This document shows positions 9,076-16,787 of a stretch of 40,046 bases of DNA, piece after piece (within the stretch, counting starts at the first letter, position 1; every line of letters starts with the position of its first letter). Origin of the DNA: an uncultured Rhodocyclaceae bacterium (GTDB taxonomy: Bacteria > Pseudomonadota > Gammaproteobacteria > Burkholderiales > Rhodocyclaceae); the NCBI GenBank assembly GCA_937892345.1, contig CALAGF010000174.1, forward strand, positions 1 through 40,046, in the 5' to 3' direction. The translations under genes were made by a program, and so were the position numbers. The notes beneath the pieces are model-generated. The model was not told the origin of the DNA and did no database searches. It saw nothing but the letters and a program-made list of their open reading frames with translations.

Positions 9076-9264
9076 GTGAATCAGTCCAGCGATACCGGGC
9101 AACGCTGTCGTCATTGCCGCCATTACTACGTGACGCATGAGCTGCGTTTTCCCTACGGCTGTCGCCAGCTGGGATTCAAGAGTGCACGCGAACCCCAACG
9201 GGACGTGCTGGCCTCATCCGGCGTCCCGTGCATGTATTTTGAGCGCCGGGAGATGCTGCGCTAG
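9076..9264 (+). CDS. Small Cys/His-rich protein of unknown function
   Basis: A 62-residue protein starting at GTG 9076, 7 bp after the last NuoM-like gene and ending 1 bp from the convergent SulP gene. Possible metal ligands are C11, C14, H16, H21, C29 and C52, in the motifs CRHCRHYYVTHE and FPYGCRQLGFKS followed by ASSGVPCMYFE. Similar small proteins are, from memory, common in betaproteobacteria and sometimes misannotated as uracil-DNA glycosylase; I can give no function. The start is uncertain because no strong ribosome-binding site is visible. It could be a zinc-ribbon accessory to the operon or simply a neighbour. Confidence 0.65.
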   Translation: MNQSSDTGQRCRHCRHYYVTHELRFPYGCRQLGFKSAREPQRDVLASSGVPCMYFERREMLR

Positions 9265-9265
9265 C

Positions 9266-10954
9266 TCACAGTTCGTCTTCGGTGCCGAAAAGATTGGGCA
9301 GGAGCAGGTGGGCGAGGGCCAGCGCCTCCGTTAGATCCGCGCTGACATTGGCTTCGCCGAGGTGAGCGATGAAACCAGAGCGGTGCATTAACGAGCCTGG
9401 CTGGGCGTTAAGTCCGCAAACCAGCAGACGGCAACCGCGCTTGCTCAGTTTGTCCAGCAGGTTTTCCAGCCCTTCAAGTCCGGTGGTGTCGAGTTGGATC
9501 AGGCGGCTCATGTCGAGAATCACGACCTCCGGATGGCCTTCGCGCGGATCCAGGAGTTCCTCCAGCTTGTTGACGGCGCCAAAGAACAGCGAACCGAACA
9601 GCTGCCAGGCGGCAACGCGCATGGTGCCGTCGGGGTAGAGTAGGTGCGGCTCGCTGGCCTCTTCGCGCAAGGGCAGTCGCTCGATGCGTGTCAGTTCAGA
9701 CATCCGGTAAATGAAGAACAGGCTGGAAAGCACCATCCCCAGTTCAACGGCAATGGTCAGGTCGAAGAGCACGGTCACGAAGAAGGTGCTGAGCAGGATG
9801 GCGCGGTAATTCCACGAAAAACGGCGCAATTCGCGGAACTCATGCCATTCGCCCATATTGATCGCCACCACCATCACGATGGCCGAGAGCGTGGCCAGCG
9901 GGACATAGGCGGCGAGGGGGGCGGCAACGAGCACCACGCCGAGTAGCACGGCTGCGTGGATGATCCCGGCAATCGGGGTACGGCCCCCGGTGCGGACATT
10001 GGTGGTGGTGCGGGCGATCGCGCCGGTGGCGGCAAAGCCGCCGAAAAGCGGCGCAGCAATATTGGAGAGCCCTTGGGCAATCAATTCCTGATTGGGGTCA
10101 TGCCGGTCATCGATCTGGCTGTCGGCAACGCGGGCGGAGAGCAGCGATTCGATGGCACCGAGCAGGGCAATGGTGATCGCTGGTGAAATCAGCTTGCCGA
10201 AATCGTGGATCGAGAGGTTGGGCAGGCCAAAGGCTGGCAGTTCCTGCGGAATGCCGTTGAAGCGGCTGCCGATGGTTTCGACCGGGAGGGAGAGCGCATA
10301 CGCTGCCAAGGTGCCGGCGATTAGCACCACCAATGGGCCCGGCGCCCGGCGCAGGATCGCGAATTTTGCTGCCAGGCGATTGTAGGAAATCAGGAAAACG
10401 AAACAGGCGAGCGAAAGTCCCAGGGTCGGCAGGTCGACCGTGGATGCATGCGCGCCCAGGGTTTTGATCCGGGCAAAAAACTCGGCGGGAAGGTTGTCGA
10501 TGCGCAGACCAAAAAAATCCTTGATCTGGGCCATGAAGATGACCACGGCGATGCCATTGGTAAAGCCGATGACCACGCTGACCGGGATGAAGCGAATCAA
10601 CTGCCCCATGCGCGCCAGCCCCATGGCGAGCAACATGGCGCCGGCCAGCATGGTGGCGCCAAGCAGGTTGGCAAAGCCGTGCGCGGCAACGATGCCATAA
10701 ACAATCGGGATGAAGGCGCCGGTCGGGCCGCCGATTTGTACCCGTGACCCACCCACTGCCGCGGTGATGAGTCCGGCGACGATGGCCGTCCAGATGCCTG
10801 CTGTCGGCGAGCAGCCTGAGGCGATTGCGAAAGCCATGGCCAGCGGCAGCGCCAGTACGCCAACGGTAATGCCGGCAGCGAAATCTTTGCCAAACTGTTC
10901 GCGGTTGTAGCCTGGCAGGCAATCCAGCAACTTGGGGTGGAAGGCGATTTTCAT
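9266..10954 (-). CDS. SulP-family anion transporter with STAS domain (candidate bicarbonate or sulfate carrier)
   Basis: A 562-residue protein with the SulP membrane core, including GGPTGAFIPIVYG near the N-terminus and a central TGAIARTTTNVRTGGRTP segment. A cytoplasmic STAS domain covers about the last 120 residues (VVILDMSRLIQLDTTGLEGL). SulP proteins carry sulfate, bicarbonate (BicA) or C4-dicarboxylates, and sequence alone does not settle which. It converges on a DabA operon, so bicarbonate is attractive but inferred. ATG 10954 is preferred over TTG 10969 because the promoter at 10982-11009 predicts a transcript start near 10975, leaving almost no leader for the TTG. Confidence 0.88.
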   Translation of the reverse strand: MKIAFHPKLLDCLPGYNREQFGKDFAAGITVGVLALPLAMAFAIASGCSPTAGIWTAIVAGLITAAVGGSRVQIGGPTGAFIPIVYGIVAAHGFANLLGATMLAGAMLLAMGLARMGQLIRFIPVSVVIGFTNGIAVVIFMAQIKDFFGLRIDNLPAEFFARIKTLGAHASTVDLPTLGLSLACFVFLISYNRLAAKFAILRRAPGPLVVLIAGTLAAYALSLPVETIGSRFNGIPQELPAFGLPNLSIHDFGKLISPAITIALLGAIESLLSARVADSQIDDRHDPNQELIAQGLSNIAAPLFGGFAATGAIARTTTNVRTGGRTPIAGIIHAAVLLGVVLVAAPLAAYVPLATLSAIVMVVAINMGEWHEFRELRRFSWNYRAILLSTFFVTVLFDLTIAVELGMVLSSLFFIYRMSELTRIERLPLREEASEPHLLYPDGTMRVAAWQLFGSLFFGAVNKLEELLDPREGHPEVVILDMSRLIQLDTTGLEGLENLLDKLSKRGCRLLVCGLNAQPGSLMHRSGFIAHLGEANVSADLTEALALAHLLLPNLFGTEDEL

Positions 10955-10981
10955 GGCGCGGCTCGACAAGGGATGCCAAGC

Positions 10982-11009
10982 ATTATATGAGCGTCGGATT
11001 AATCGTCAA
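10982..11009 (-). promoter_or_regulatory. Sigma-70 promoter for the SulP gene
   Basis: Read on the minus strand: TTGACG (11009-11004), a 16-bp spacer, then a perfect TATAAT (10987-10982). Predicted transcription start is near 10975, about 20 bases before the ATG. Confidence 0.75.
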
Positions 11010-11025
11010 TGATGATCGTATGTTA

Positions 11026-11045
11026 ATATTATGTGCACATAATAT
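11026..11045. promoter_or_regulatory. Perfect 20-bp palindrome, candidate operator
   Basis: ATATTATGTGCACATAATAT is a perfect inverted repeat between the divergent SulP and ribbon-helix-helix genes. Its centre is about 60 bp upstream of the predicted SulP transcription start, a common activator position. It also ends 18 bp before the ATG of the ribbon-helix-helix gene, where a bound protein could block that gene. The binding protein is unknown; the adjacent small regulator is one candidate and a CRP/FNR-like factor another. Confidence 0.6.
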
Positions 11046-11063
11046 CTGTCAGAATTCAGCATC

Positions 11064-11258
11064 ATGGAGAAACGCACTGCCCGTTTGACCCTGTTGATCG
11101 ATCCGCGAAAGAAGGAGATTTTCGAGGAAATCTGCGCTGCGCAGGATCTCACGCCCTCACAGGTGGTCCGCCGCCTGATTCGTCAGTACATCATTGAGCA
11201 TGCCGATGGACGTGAATTGCCGGATGGCTTGAAACCCGGCCCCGTTCAGTCAGCCTGA
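11064..11258 (+). CDS. Ribbon-helix-helix (CopG/Arc-like) small DNA-binding protein
   Basis: A 64-residue protein whose residues 4-42 fit the fold: a short strand (RTARLTLLI), a first helix (RKKEIFEEICAAQ), the turn DLTPSQVV and a second helix (RRLIRQYI). Proteins of this type bind DNA as dimers of dimers and often repress their own gene. The palindrome directly upstream makes autoregulation and control of the divergent SulP gene plausible. No toxin gene follows, so an antitoxin role is not supported. Its 3' end overlaps the convergent membrane-protein gene by 13 bp. Confidence 0.75.
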   Translation: MEKRTARLTLLIDPRKKEIFEEICAAQDLTPSQVVRRLIRQYIIEHADGRELPDGLKPGPVQSA

Positions 11259-11572
11259 TCGTCTGGCGGCAGGCGATCCGGGTGGCGCTCGCTCATCCAG
11301 CGAGCGTGCCGTGCCTGCATTTCCGGCGCCTGCTGCGCGAGTTCTCTCAGAATGCGGGTGACGGCCCAGAACATCACCAGCAAACCGCCGCCCGTGCATG
11401 CGACGGCTTCTGCGGTCGACGCGGGGAAACCTTCAATAATTGCGCCCTTGCCGGTGGCAAACCAGCTGGCACCCAGCGCAAGGCAGGTGAGCCCGAAGAC
11501 ATCGGCCAGTGCATACGCAGCGATACGGCCGGTGAGGCGGGGGCGAGGCGGGCGGAAGCTGTTGTTTTGCAT
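11246..11572 (-). CDS. Small membrane protein of unknown function
   Basis: A 108-residue protein with two hydrophobic segments, at about residues 18-42 (AAYALADVFGLTCLALGASW) and 56-75 (CTGGGLLVMFWAVT), and a charged C-terminal tail (QARHARWMSERHPDRLPPDD). The reading frame is open to 11698. ATG 11572 is chosen because a GAGAG sequence sits before it and the upstream extension is low-complexity. I do not recognise the family. It overlaps the end of the ribbon-helix-helix gene on the other strand. Confidence 0.6.
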   Translation of the reverse strand: MQNNSFRPPRPRLTGRIAAYALADVFGLTCLALGASWFATGKGAIIEGFPASTAEAVACTGGGLLVMFWAVTRILRELAQQAPEMQARHARWMSERHPDRLPPDDQAD

Positions 11573-11637
11573 GAAGGCTCTCTGATTTACAAAAATGTCT
11601 TTTACAAGACTTGACAAGCGATAAGTCAAGCCACGAC

Positions 11638-11646
11638 TTATGCACA
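11638..11646 (+). promoter_or_regulatory. DnaA-box-like 9-mer
   Basis: TTATGCACA fits the relaxed DnaA-box consensus TTWTNCACA. A single 9-mer could occur by chance; the pair about 190 bp away makes it more notable. Confidence 0.35.
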
Positions 11647-11826
11647 GTGGCGAAGTCCTGCGATGAATTATCCCTGTTTTGATTATTGAATTTGCCAAAT
11701 TGTGCCTGTTTGGCTTTTTGTTGTTTTAAATCAATGACTTGTGAATTTGCACAAGTTTCAGGCAGGGCAAGAAAACCCCTTGCGAAACGGTGACTTAGCG
11801 AGATGCTCCCGCTTTCCTCCACAGAG

Positions 11827-11849
11827 TTATCCACAGATTTTGTGGATAG
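11827..11849. promoter_or_regulatory. Inverted pair of DnaA-box-like sites
   Basis: TTATCCACA (11827-11835) is a perfect consensus DnaA box. Five bases further is TGTGGATAG (11841-11849), the reverse orientation with one mismatch. The inverted arrangement could bind DnaA or act as another protein's operator. Confidence 0.45.
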
Positions 11850-11919
11850 ATTGAAAAGCGCGAATCGGGCTACTTAATTGCCCGTTGAACTTAAAGTAGT
11901 ACTTGAGGTTTAGGGTCGG

Positions 11920-11943
11920 TTTTCCCCGCTTTGCCGGGGAAAA
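11920..11943. terminator. Hairpin with A/T arms, second of a tandem terminator pair
   Basis: TTTTCCCCG (11920-11928) pairs with CGGGGAAAA (11935-11943) around a 6-base loop. It lies downstream of the first metG terminator and could work in either direction. Confidence 0.55.
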
Positions 11944-11973
11944 AGATGACAGCCCTTCGCCCGGGCTGTCATC
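11940..11973 (-). terminator. Rho-independent terminator of metG
   Basis: A perfect 11-bp stem (GATGACAGCCC 11945-11955 with GGGCTGTCATC 11963-11973) has a 7-base loop. On the minus strand it is followed by a run of T (complement of 11940-11944). It begins 12 bases after the metG stop. Confidence 0.8.
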
Positions 11974-11985
11974 CTGAATGGCCGT

Positions 11986-14082
11986 TTATTTGACCCGCAT
12001 GCCGGGTTGCGCGCCGCTGTCCGGGGACAGGATGAAGAGGCCGGGCGTTTTTCCTTCGCCATCCGACGCAGCCAGCACCATGCCCTCTGACAAGCCGAAT
12101 TTCATTTTGCGCGGCGCAAGGTTGGCAACCATTACGGTCAGGCGGCCAATCAGTTGCGCTGGATCGTAGGCGGATTTGATGCCGGCAAAAACGTTGCGCG
12201 TATTTTCCTCGCCAATATCCAGGGTCAGGCGCACCAGCTTGTCGGCGCCTTCGACGTGTTCGGCGTTGGCAATGCGGGCGATTCGCAGGTCGACCTTCAT
12301 GAAGTCATCAATGCTGCAGAGGCCTTCGTCCGTTGCCGGCGCTGCCGGTTTTTCACTGGGCTTGGCGGTTTTGGCCGTATTGCCCGTGTTGACCGCTGGT
12401 GCTTCGGCGCTGAGTGCCAGAGATTGCTTGTTCGCTTCGATCAGCGCTTCGATCTGTTTGGGATCAACGCGGGTCATCAGGTGCGTGTAGGTATTGATCA
12501 CGTGGCCGGGGGCGAGCAGGCTGGCGCTGTCGGCCCAATTGAGCGGCGCGATGTTCATGAAGGCTTCGATTTTTTCAGCCATCGCCGGCAGGATGGGCTT
12601 GAGCAGTACGGTGAGCAGACGGAACAGGTTGAGCGCATTGCTGCAGGCGGCGTGCAGCTCGACTTCCTTGCCTTCCTGCTTGGCCAGTTCCCAGGGCTTG
12701 ACGCTGTCGACATACTGATTGGCGCCATCGGTCAGCGCCATGATTTCGCGAATGGCCTTGCCAAATTCGCGGGCTTCATACAACGCGGCAATGCGGGGCG
12801 CCGCTTCGACGATGGCGCGGATGGCCGGCAGATTTTCATCGGCTGGCGCGAGTTGACCGTTGAAGCGCTTGGCGATGAAGCCGGCGGAGCGGCTGGCGAT
12901 GTTGACGTATTTGCCGACCAGATCGCTGTTGACGCGGGCAGTGAAGTCGTCGAACGAGAGGTCGATGTCTTCCATCGTGGCGGACAGTTTGGCGGCAAAG
13001 TAGTAGCGCAGCCATTCGGGATTCATGCCGGAAGCGATAAAGCTTTCAGCCGTAATAAAGGTGCCGCGGGATTTCGACATCTTGGCACCGTCGACCGTAA
13101 GAAAACCGTGCGCAAAGATTTTTGTGGGCGTGCGGTAGCCCGCATGCTGAAGTTCTGCCGGCCAGAACAGGGCGTGGAAATAGAGAATGTCCTTGCCGAT
13201 GAAGTGGTAGAGCTCGGTCGTCGAGTCCGGCTTGAAGTATTCGTTGAAATCGAGCCCGTTCTTGCTGCACAGGTTCTTGAATGAGCCCATGTAGCCAATT
13301 GGGGCATCGAGCCAGACGTAAAAATATTTGCCTGGCGCATCGGGAATTTCAAAACCGAAGTAGGGTGCGTCGCGGGAAATATCCCAGTCCGTGAGCTTGT
13401 TCTCGCCGGGGGCGCCCAACCATTCCTGCATCTTGTTGGCTGCCTCGGTTTGCAGGACGCCGCTGCTGGTGTACTCGCGCAGGAAGGCTTCACAGCGGGG
13501 ATCGGAGAGCTTGAAGAAATAATGCTCAGAGTTGCGCAGTTCAGGCTTGGCCCCGGAAATTGCCGAAAAAGGCTCGATCAGGTCGGTAGGCGCATAGGCC
13601 GCACCGCAGACTTCGCAATTGTCGCCGTACTGATCCTTGGCGTGGCATTTCGGGCATTCGCCCTTGATGAAACGATCAGGCAGGAAAAGTTGTTTCAGCG
13701 GGTCGTAATACTGTTCGATGGTGCGCGTTTCAATCAGCCCGGCATCCCGCAGGCGGATGTAGATGGTGTTGGCGCACTCGCGATTTTCGGGTGAATGCGT
13801 GCTGTGATAATTGTCGAAACCGACATGGAAGCCGGCAAAGTCACGCGAATGTTCGCCGTGAACCCGGGCGATCAATTGTTCCGGCGTGATGCCTTCCTTT
13901 TCGGCGCGCAGCATGATCGGCGTGCCATGGGTGTCATCGGCGCAAACGTACCAGCATTCATTGCCGGACATCTTCTGGAAACGGACCCAGATATCGGTCT
14001 GGATGTATTCCACCAGATGACCCAGGTGGATGGCGCCGTTGGCGTAGGGCAGGGCTGAAGTAACGAGGATTTTGCGCGACAT
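11986..14082 (-). CDS. metG: Methionine-tRNA ligase
   Basis: A 698-residue class I aminoacyl-tRNA synthetase that charges tRNA-Met. The HIGH motif is HLGH (19-22) and the KMSKS motif is at 334-338. A zinc-binding insertion carries the pattern CPKC...CEVC at about residues 145-160. A C-terminal tRNA-binding domain of the EMAPII/Trbp111 type (VDLRIARIANAEHVEGADKL) covers about the last 110 residues, joined by an Ala/Pro/Lys-rich linker. ATG 14082 (MSRKILVTSALPYANG) is preferred over TTG 14103, which only adds a seven-residue unusual extension. In related bacteria metG is often divergent from apbC; here a response regulator gene lies between them. Confidence 0.97.
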   Translation of the reverse strand: MSRKILVTSALPYANGAIHLGHLVEYIQTDIWVRFQKMSGNECWYVCADDTHGTPIMLRAEKEGITPEQLIARVHGEHSRDFAGFHVGFDNYHSTHSPENRECANTIYIRLRDAGLIETRTIEQYYDPLKQLFLPDRFIKGECPKCHAKDQYGDNCEVCGAAYAPTDLIEPFSAISGAKPELRNSEHYFFKLSDPRCEAFLREYTSSGVLQTEAANKMQEWLGAPGENKLTDWDISRDAPYFGFEIPDAPGKYFYVWLDAPIGYMGSFKNLCSKNGLDFNEYFKPDSTTELYHFIGKDILYFHALFWPAELQHAGYRTPTKIFAHGFLTVDGAKMSKSRGTFITAESFIASGMNPEWLRYYFAAKLSATMEDIDLSFDDFTARVNSDLVGKYVNIASRSAGFIAKRFNGQLAPADENLPAIRAIVEAAPRIAALYEAREFGKAIREIMALTDGANQYVDSVKPWELAKQEGKEVELHAACSNALNLFRLLTVLLKPILPAMAEKIEAFMNIAPLNWADSASLLAPGHVINTYTHLMTRVDPKQIEALIEANKQSLALSAEAPAVNTGNTAKTAKPSEKPAAPATDEGLCSIDDFMKVDLRIARIANAEHVEGADKLVRLTLDIGEENTRNVFAGIKSAYDPAQLIGRLTVMVANLAPRKMKFGLSEGMVLAASDGEGKTPGLFILSPDSGAQPGMRVK

Positions 14083-14142
14083 GGGTTCGGACGGAAAAAG
14101 CAAAAACGCGATTCTACCGCGTCACTCCGGGTTCGCCTTGTG

Positions 14143-14187
14143 GTAACGCATTGTGGTAACGCATTGTCGGTACAGGTAAAGCATTGT
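14143..14187 (+). repeat. Three direct repeats upstream of the response regulator
   Basis: GTAACGCATTGT occurs at 14143-14154 and 14156-14167, and GTAAAGCATTGT at 14176-14187. Start-to-start spacing is 13 and then 20 bp. Direct repeats of this kind are typical binding sites for OmpR-family regulators, so autoregulation by the next gene is possible. Position between divergent metG and the regulator allows control of either. Confidence 0.55.
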
Positions 14188-14255
14188 CACGCTTTGGTAA
14201 AGATTGAGGTGATCTGCCTTGTGGGCAAGAATTTGGCTGGGCAGAATCGGTAAAT

Positions 14256-14942
14256 ATGAATATTGCGATTGTCGAAACCAACCGAAGCCAGGGAGAAATC
14301 CTGCGTGCCCTGCTGAAGAGCGAAGGGCATGAGCTTGCCCTGTTTGCGACGGTGGAATCCTGCATGGGTGCAGCGCCTGCCGGAAACTACCAGTGCTTCA
14401 TTGTGGATTGCGCCTTGCCCGACAGCGAATGCGTGGCTTTGATTCAGGCCTTGCGCACCTGCGTCGGTGCGGAGCCGGCAATCATCGCACTGGCGGAAAC
14501 GCACGATGAGGAGTTCGTGGCTGATGTCTTGCGTCAGGGGGCCGATGACTGTATTGCCAAACCCGTTCGCTACATGGAATTCATGGCCCGGGTTTCGGCG
14601 GTGCTTCGCCGCTGCGTCAAAGAAAAGCCTCGGGCGCTACGAATCGGCCATCTGGAGCTTGATCAGGATGGTCGGCAGGTCCGGGTGGCGGGGCGCCTTG
14701 TGACATTGACCCTGCGCGAGTACGAACTGGCCGCCGTTTTGTTGCTCAATGCGGGGCGGGTGCTGCCTCGCGAGGAGTTGCTGGCGGCAGTGTGGGACAA
14801 GGAATGCGATGTCGACACGCGCACGGTGGATACCCATGCGAGTCGCTTGCGTAAAAAACTTGGGCTTGCGGGCGAGCATGGCTTGATGCTGAGCTCCATT
14901 TACGGTCAGGGGTATCGCCTGGATACGGTGCACGGGGGCTGA
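14256..14942 (+). CDS. OmpR/PhoB-family response regulator, orphan
   Basis: A 228-residue two-domain regulator. The receiver (about 1-118) has the phosphorylation-site aspartate D51 (FIVDCALPD) and K102 (IAKPVR). Where most receivers have two adjacent acidic residues it reads E7-T8 (IVETN), so magnesium binding may be altered. The C-terminal winged-helix domain (about 125-225) has LTLREYELAAVLL, then RTVDTHASRLRKKLG and GQGYRL, all typical of the family. No histidine kinase gene is adjacent. Its targets are unknown; the repeats at 14143-14187 suggest it may bind its own promoter. Confidence 0.9.
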   Translation: MNIAIVETNRSQGEILRALLKSEGHELALFATVESCMGAAPAGNYQCFIVDCALPDSECVALIQALRTCVGAEPAIIALAETHDEEFVADVLRQGADDCIAKPVRYMEFMARVSAVLRRCVKEKPRALRIGHLELDQDGRQVRVAGRLVTLTLREYELAAVLLLNAGRVLPREELLAAVWDKECDVDTRTVDTHASRLRKKLGLAGEHGLMLSSIYGQGYRLDTVHGG

Positions 14943-15011
14943 TCCAGCGGGGGCTTTGGGGTATACTGGACAAAATTTGTCGGGTATTTCCCATTCTCTT
15001 ACGGAGCCTCC

Positions 15012-16103
15012 ATGAGCCTTAGCGAACAGCAGATCAAGACAGCCCTCGAAGCTGCGGTCGACCCTAATACCGGCCGTAATTTTGTTGCCGCCAAGGCGGT
15101 CAAGAATATTCGCATCGATGGCAATGACGTCGCCTTCGACATTGAACTGGGTTATCCCGCCAAGACCCAGATCGATGCGATCCGCAAGCAGGTGATTGCT
15201 GCTGTGCGTACCGTGCCGGATGTCGGCAATGTCTCGGCCAATGTATTCAGCAAGATCGTTGCGCATTCGGTGCAGATGGGCGTCAAGTTGCTGCCGGGCG
15301 TCAAGAACATCATCGCTGTTGCCTCCGGCAAAGGCGGGGTCGGCAAGAGTACGACGGCAGTTAACCTGGCACTGGCGCTGGCTCAGGAAGGCGCTTCAGT
15401 CGGCATTCTCGATGCCGATATCTACGGGCCATCACAGCCGCAGATGCTGGGTCTGGCTGGTCAGCAACCGGAATCAAAGGATGGCGAGAGCATGGAGCCG
15501 CTGGAGGCCTATGGCCTGCAAGCCATGTCCATCGGCTTCATGGTCGACGTCGAGACGCCGATGGTCTGGCGCGGTCCGATGGTTGCCCAGGCACTGGATC
15601 AATTGCTTGGCCAAACCAACTGGCGCGATATCGATTACCTGATTGTTGATATGCCGCCGGGTACCGGTGACATCCAGTTGTCGCTGGCCCAGAAGGTGCC
15701 CGTGACCGGCGCAGTGATTGTGACCACACCGCAAGATATTGCACTGATCGATGCGCGCAAGGGACTCAAGATGTTCGAGAAGGTGAATATTCCCATTCTC
15801 GGCATTGTCGAAAACATGAGTATTCATATCTGCTCGCAGTGCGGCCACGCCGAACACATCTTTGGCGAGGGCGGTGGCGAGCAGATGTGCAAGGACTACG
15901 ATGTCGAGTTTCTCGGCAGCCTGCCGCTCGAAATGGCCATTCGCGAGATGGCCGATGGCGGTCAGCCGACGGTGGTTGGGGCGCCGGATTCGCGCACGGC
16001 CGAGATTTATCGCGGCATCGCGCGCCGTGTCGCAATCCGGGTTGCCGAAAAAGCCAAGGACATGACTTCGAAATTCCCGAACATCGTTGTCCAGAACACC
16101 TAA
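15012..16103 (+). CDS. apbC: Mrp/ApbC-type iron-sulfur cluster carrier ATPase
   Basis: A 363-residue P-loop protein that binds and transfers Fe-S clusters. The N-terminal ~90 residues form a MIP18/DUF59 domain. The deviant Walker A motif is SGKGGVGKST (105-114), and a CxxC pair (C274, C277 in CSQC) forms the bridging cluster site in the dimer. VDMPPGTGD is the Walker B-like segment. A GGAG ribosome-binding site lies 6 bases before the ATG, and TATACT at 14962-14967 is a possible -10 box. A terminator follows at 16125-16155. Confidence 0.95.
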   Translation: MSLSEQQIKTALEAAVDPNTGRNFVAAKAVKNIRIDGNDVAFDIELGYPAKTQIDAIRKQVIAAVRTVPDVGNVSANVFSKIVAHSVQMGVKLLPGVKNIIAVASGKGGVGKSTTAVNLALALAQEGASVGILDADIYGPSQPQMLGLAGQQPESKDGESMEPLEAYGLQAMSIGFMVDVETPMVWRGPMVAQALDQLLGQTNWRDIDYLIVDMPPGTGDIQLSLAQKVPVTGAVIVTTPQDIALIDARKGLKMFEKVNIPILGIVENMSIHICSQCGHAEHIFGEGGGEQMCKDYDVEFLGSLPLEMAIREMADGGQPTVVGAPDSRTAEIYRGIARRVAIRVAEKAKDMTSKFPNIVVQNT

Positions 16104-16124
16104 GTTTTTTGCCAAACCAGCAGC

Positions 16125-16155
16125 TAAAGGCGGGTAAAATCCCGCCTTTATTTTT
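16125..16155 (+). terminator. Rho-independent terminator of apbC
   Basis: TAAAGGCGGG (16125-16134) pairs perfectly with CCCGCCTTTA (16141-16150) around a 6-base loop and is followed by TTTTT. It ends only 20 bases before the dcd start, so dcd may depend on readthrough or on a promoter inside the apbC end. Confidence 0.85.
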
Positions 16156-16175
16156 GTCGACCGCAGCAGGGAAAA

Positions 16176-16742
16176 ATGTCCATCAAATCAGATAAGTGGA
16201 TTCGTCGCATGGCAACCGAGCACGGCATGATCGAGCCGTTCTCGCCAGACTTGGTGCGTGAAGCCAATGGCCAGAAGATCGTTTCCTACGGTACGTCCAG
16301 CTATGGTTACGATATTCGCTGCGCCCGTGAATTCAAGGTGTTCACCAATATCAATTCAACGGTGGTCGACCCCAAGAACTTCGATCCCAAGTCTTTTGTC
16401 GAAATCGAGTCCGACGTTTGCATCATTCCGCCGAATTCCTTCGCCCTGGCCCGCACCATGGAGTATTTCCGCATTCCGCGTTCGGTCCTGACAGTTTGTC
16501 TGGGCAAAAGTACTTACGCGCGTTGCGGCATTATCGTGAATGTCACGCCTTTCGAACCCGAATGGGAAGGTCATGTGACGCTGGAGTTCTCGAATACCAC
16601 GCCGCTGCCGGCCAAGATTTACGCAGGCGAAGGCTGCGCGCAGGTGCTGTTCTTCGAGTCGGACGAAGTTTGTGAAACTTCGTACAAGGACAGAGGTGGC
16701 AAATATCAGGGTCAGGAAGGCGTTACCCTGCCCAGAATCTGA
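16176..16742 (+). CDS. dcd: dCTP deaminase
   Basis: A 188-residue protein of normal family length that converts dCTP to dUTP, feeding dTMP synthesis through thymidylate synthase; thyA lies about 5 kb away. Conserved segments include YGTSSYGYDIR, the GKSTYARCG stretch and the active-site region GHVTLEFSNTTPLPAKIYAGEG. An AGGGA ribosome-binding site precedes the ATG. Confidence 0.96.
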   Translation: MSIKSDKWIRRMATEHGMIEPFSPDLVREANGQKIVSYGTSSYGYDIRCAREFKVFTNINSTVVDPKNFDPKSFVEIESDVCIIPPNSFALARTMEYFRIPRSVLTVCLGKSTYARCGIIVNVTPFEPEWEGHVTLEFSNTTPLPAKIYAGEGCAQVLFFESDEVCETSYKDRGGKYQGQEGVTLPRI

Positions 16743-16787
16743 CGCCAATCTTTTACCTCAAGTTGTAACGAAAACGTCTTATCCTGA

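Larger units (their letters stand above)
11573..11985. other. 413-bp gene-free region with DnaA-box-like sites and two hairpins
   Basis: No convincing gene is seen. The stretch is visibly AT-richer than its neighbours around 11580-11760. It contains TTATGCACA (11638-11646) and an inverted pair of DnaA-box-like 9-mers (11827-11849). Two strong hairpins lie at the metG end (11920-11973). It holds the promoter region of the small membrane protein and the 3' end of the metG transcript. Confidence 0.6.

Noticed and set aside
11064..11572. Toxin-antitoxin pair (ribbon-helix-helix protein with the adjacent small gene)
   Set aside because: The neighbour is convergent and encodes a two-helix membrane protein; no toxin fold is evident and the genes are not in one operon.
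11573..11985. Chromosomal replication origin
   Set aside because: Only two or three DnaA-box-like 9-mers are present and no dnaA, dnaN, gidA or parAB gene is in the window; kept only as a finding to test.
12154..13284. A 376-codon open frame on the plus strand
   Set aside because: It is antisense to metG, with no ribosome-binding site or domain.
14143..14187. CRISPR array
   Set aside because: The repeats are 12 bp with gaps of 1 and 8 bp, far too short for CRISPR repeats and spacers, and no cas genes are present.
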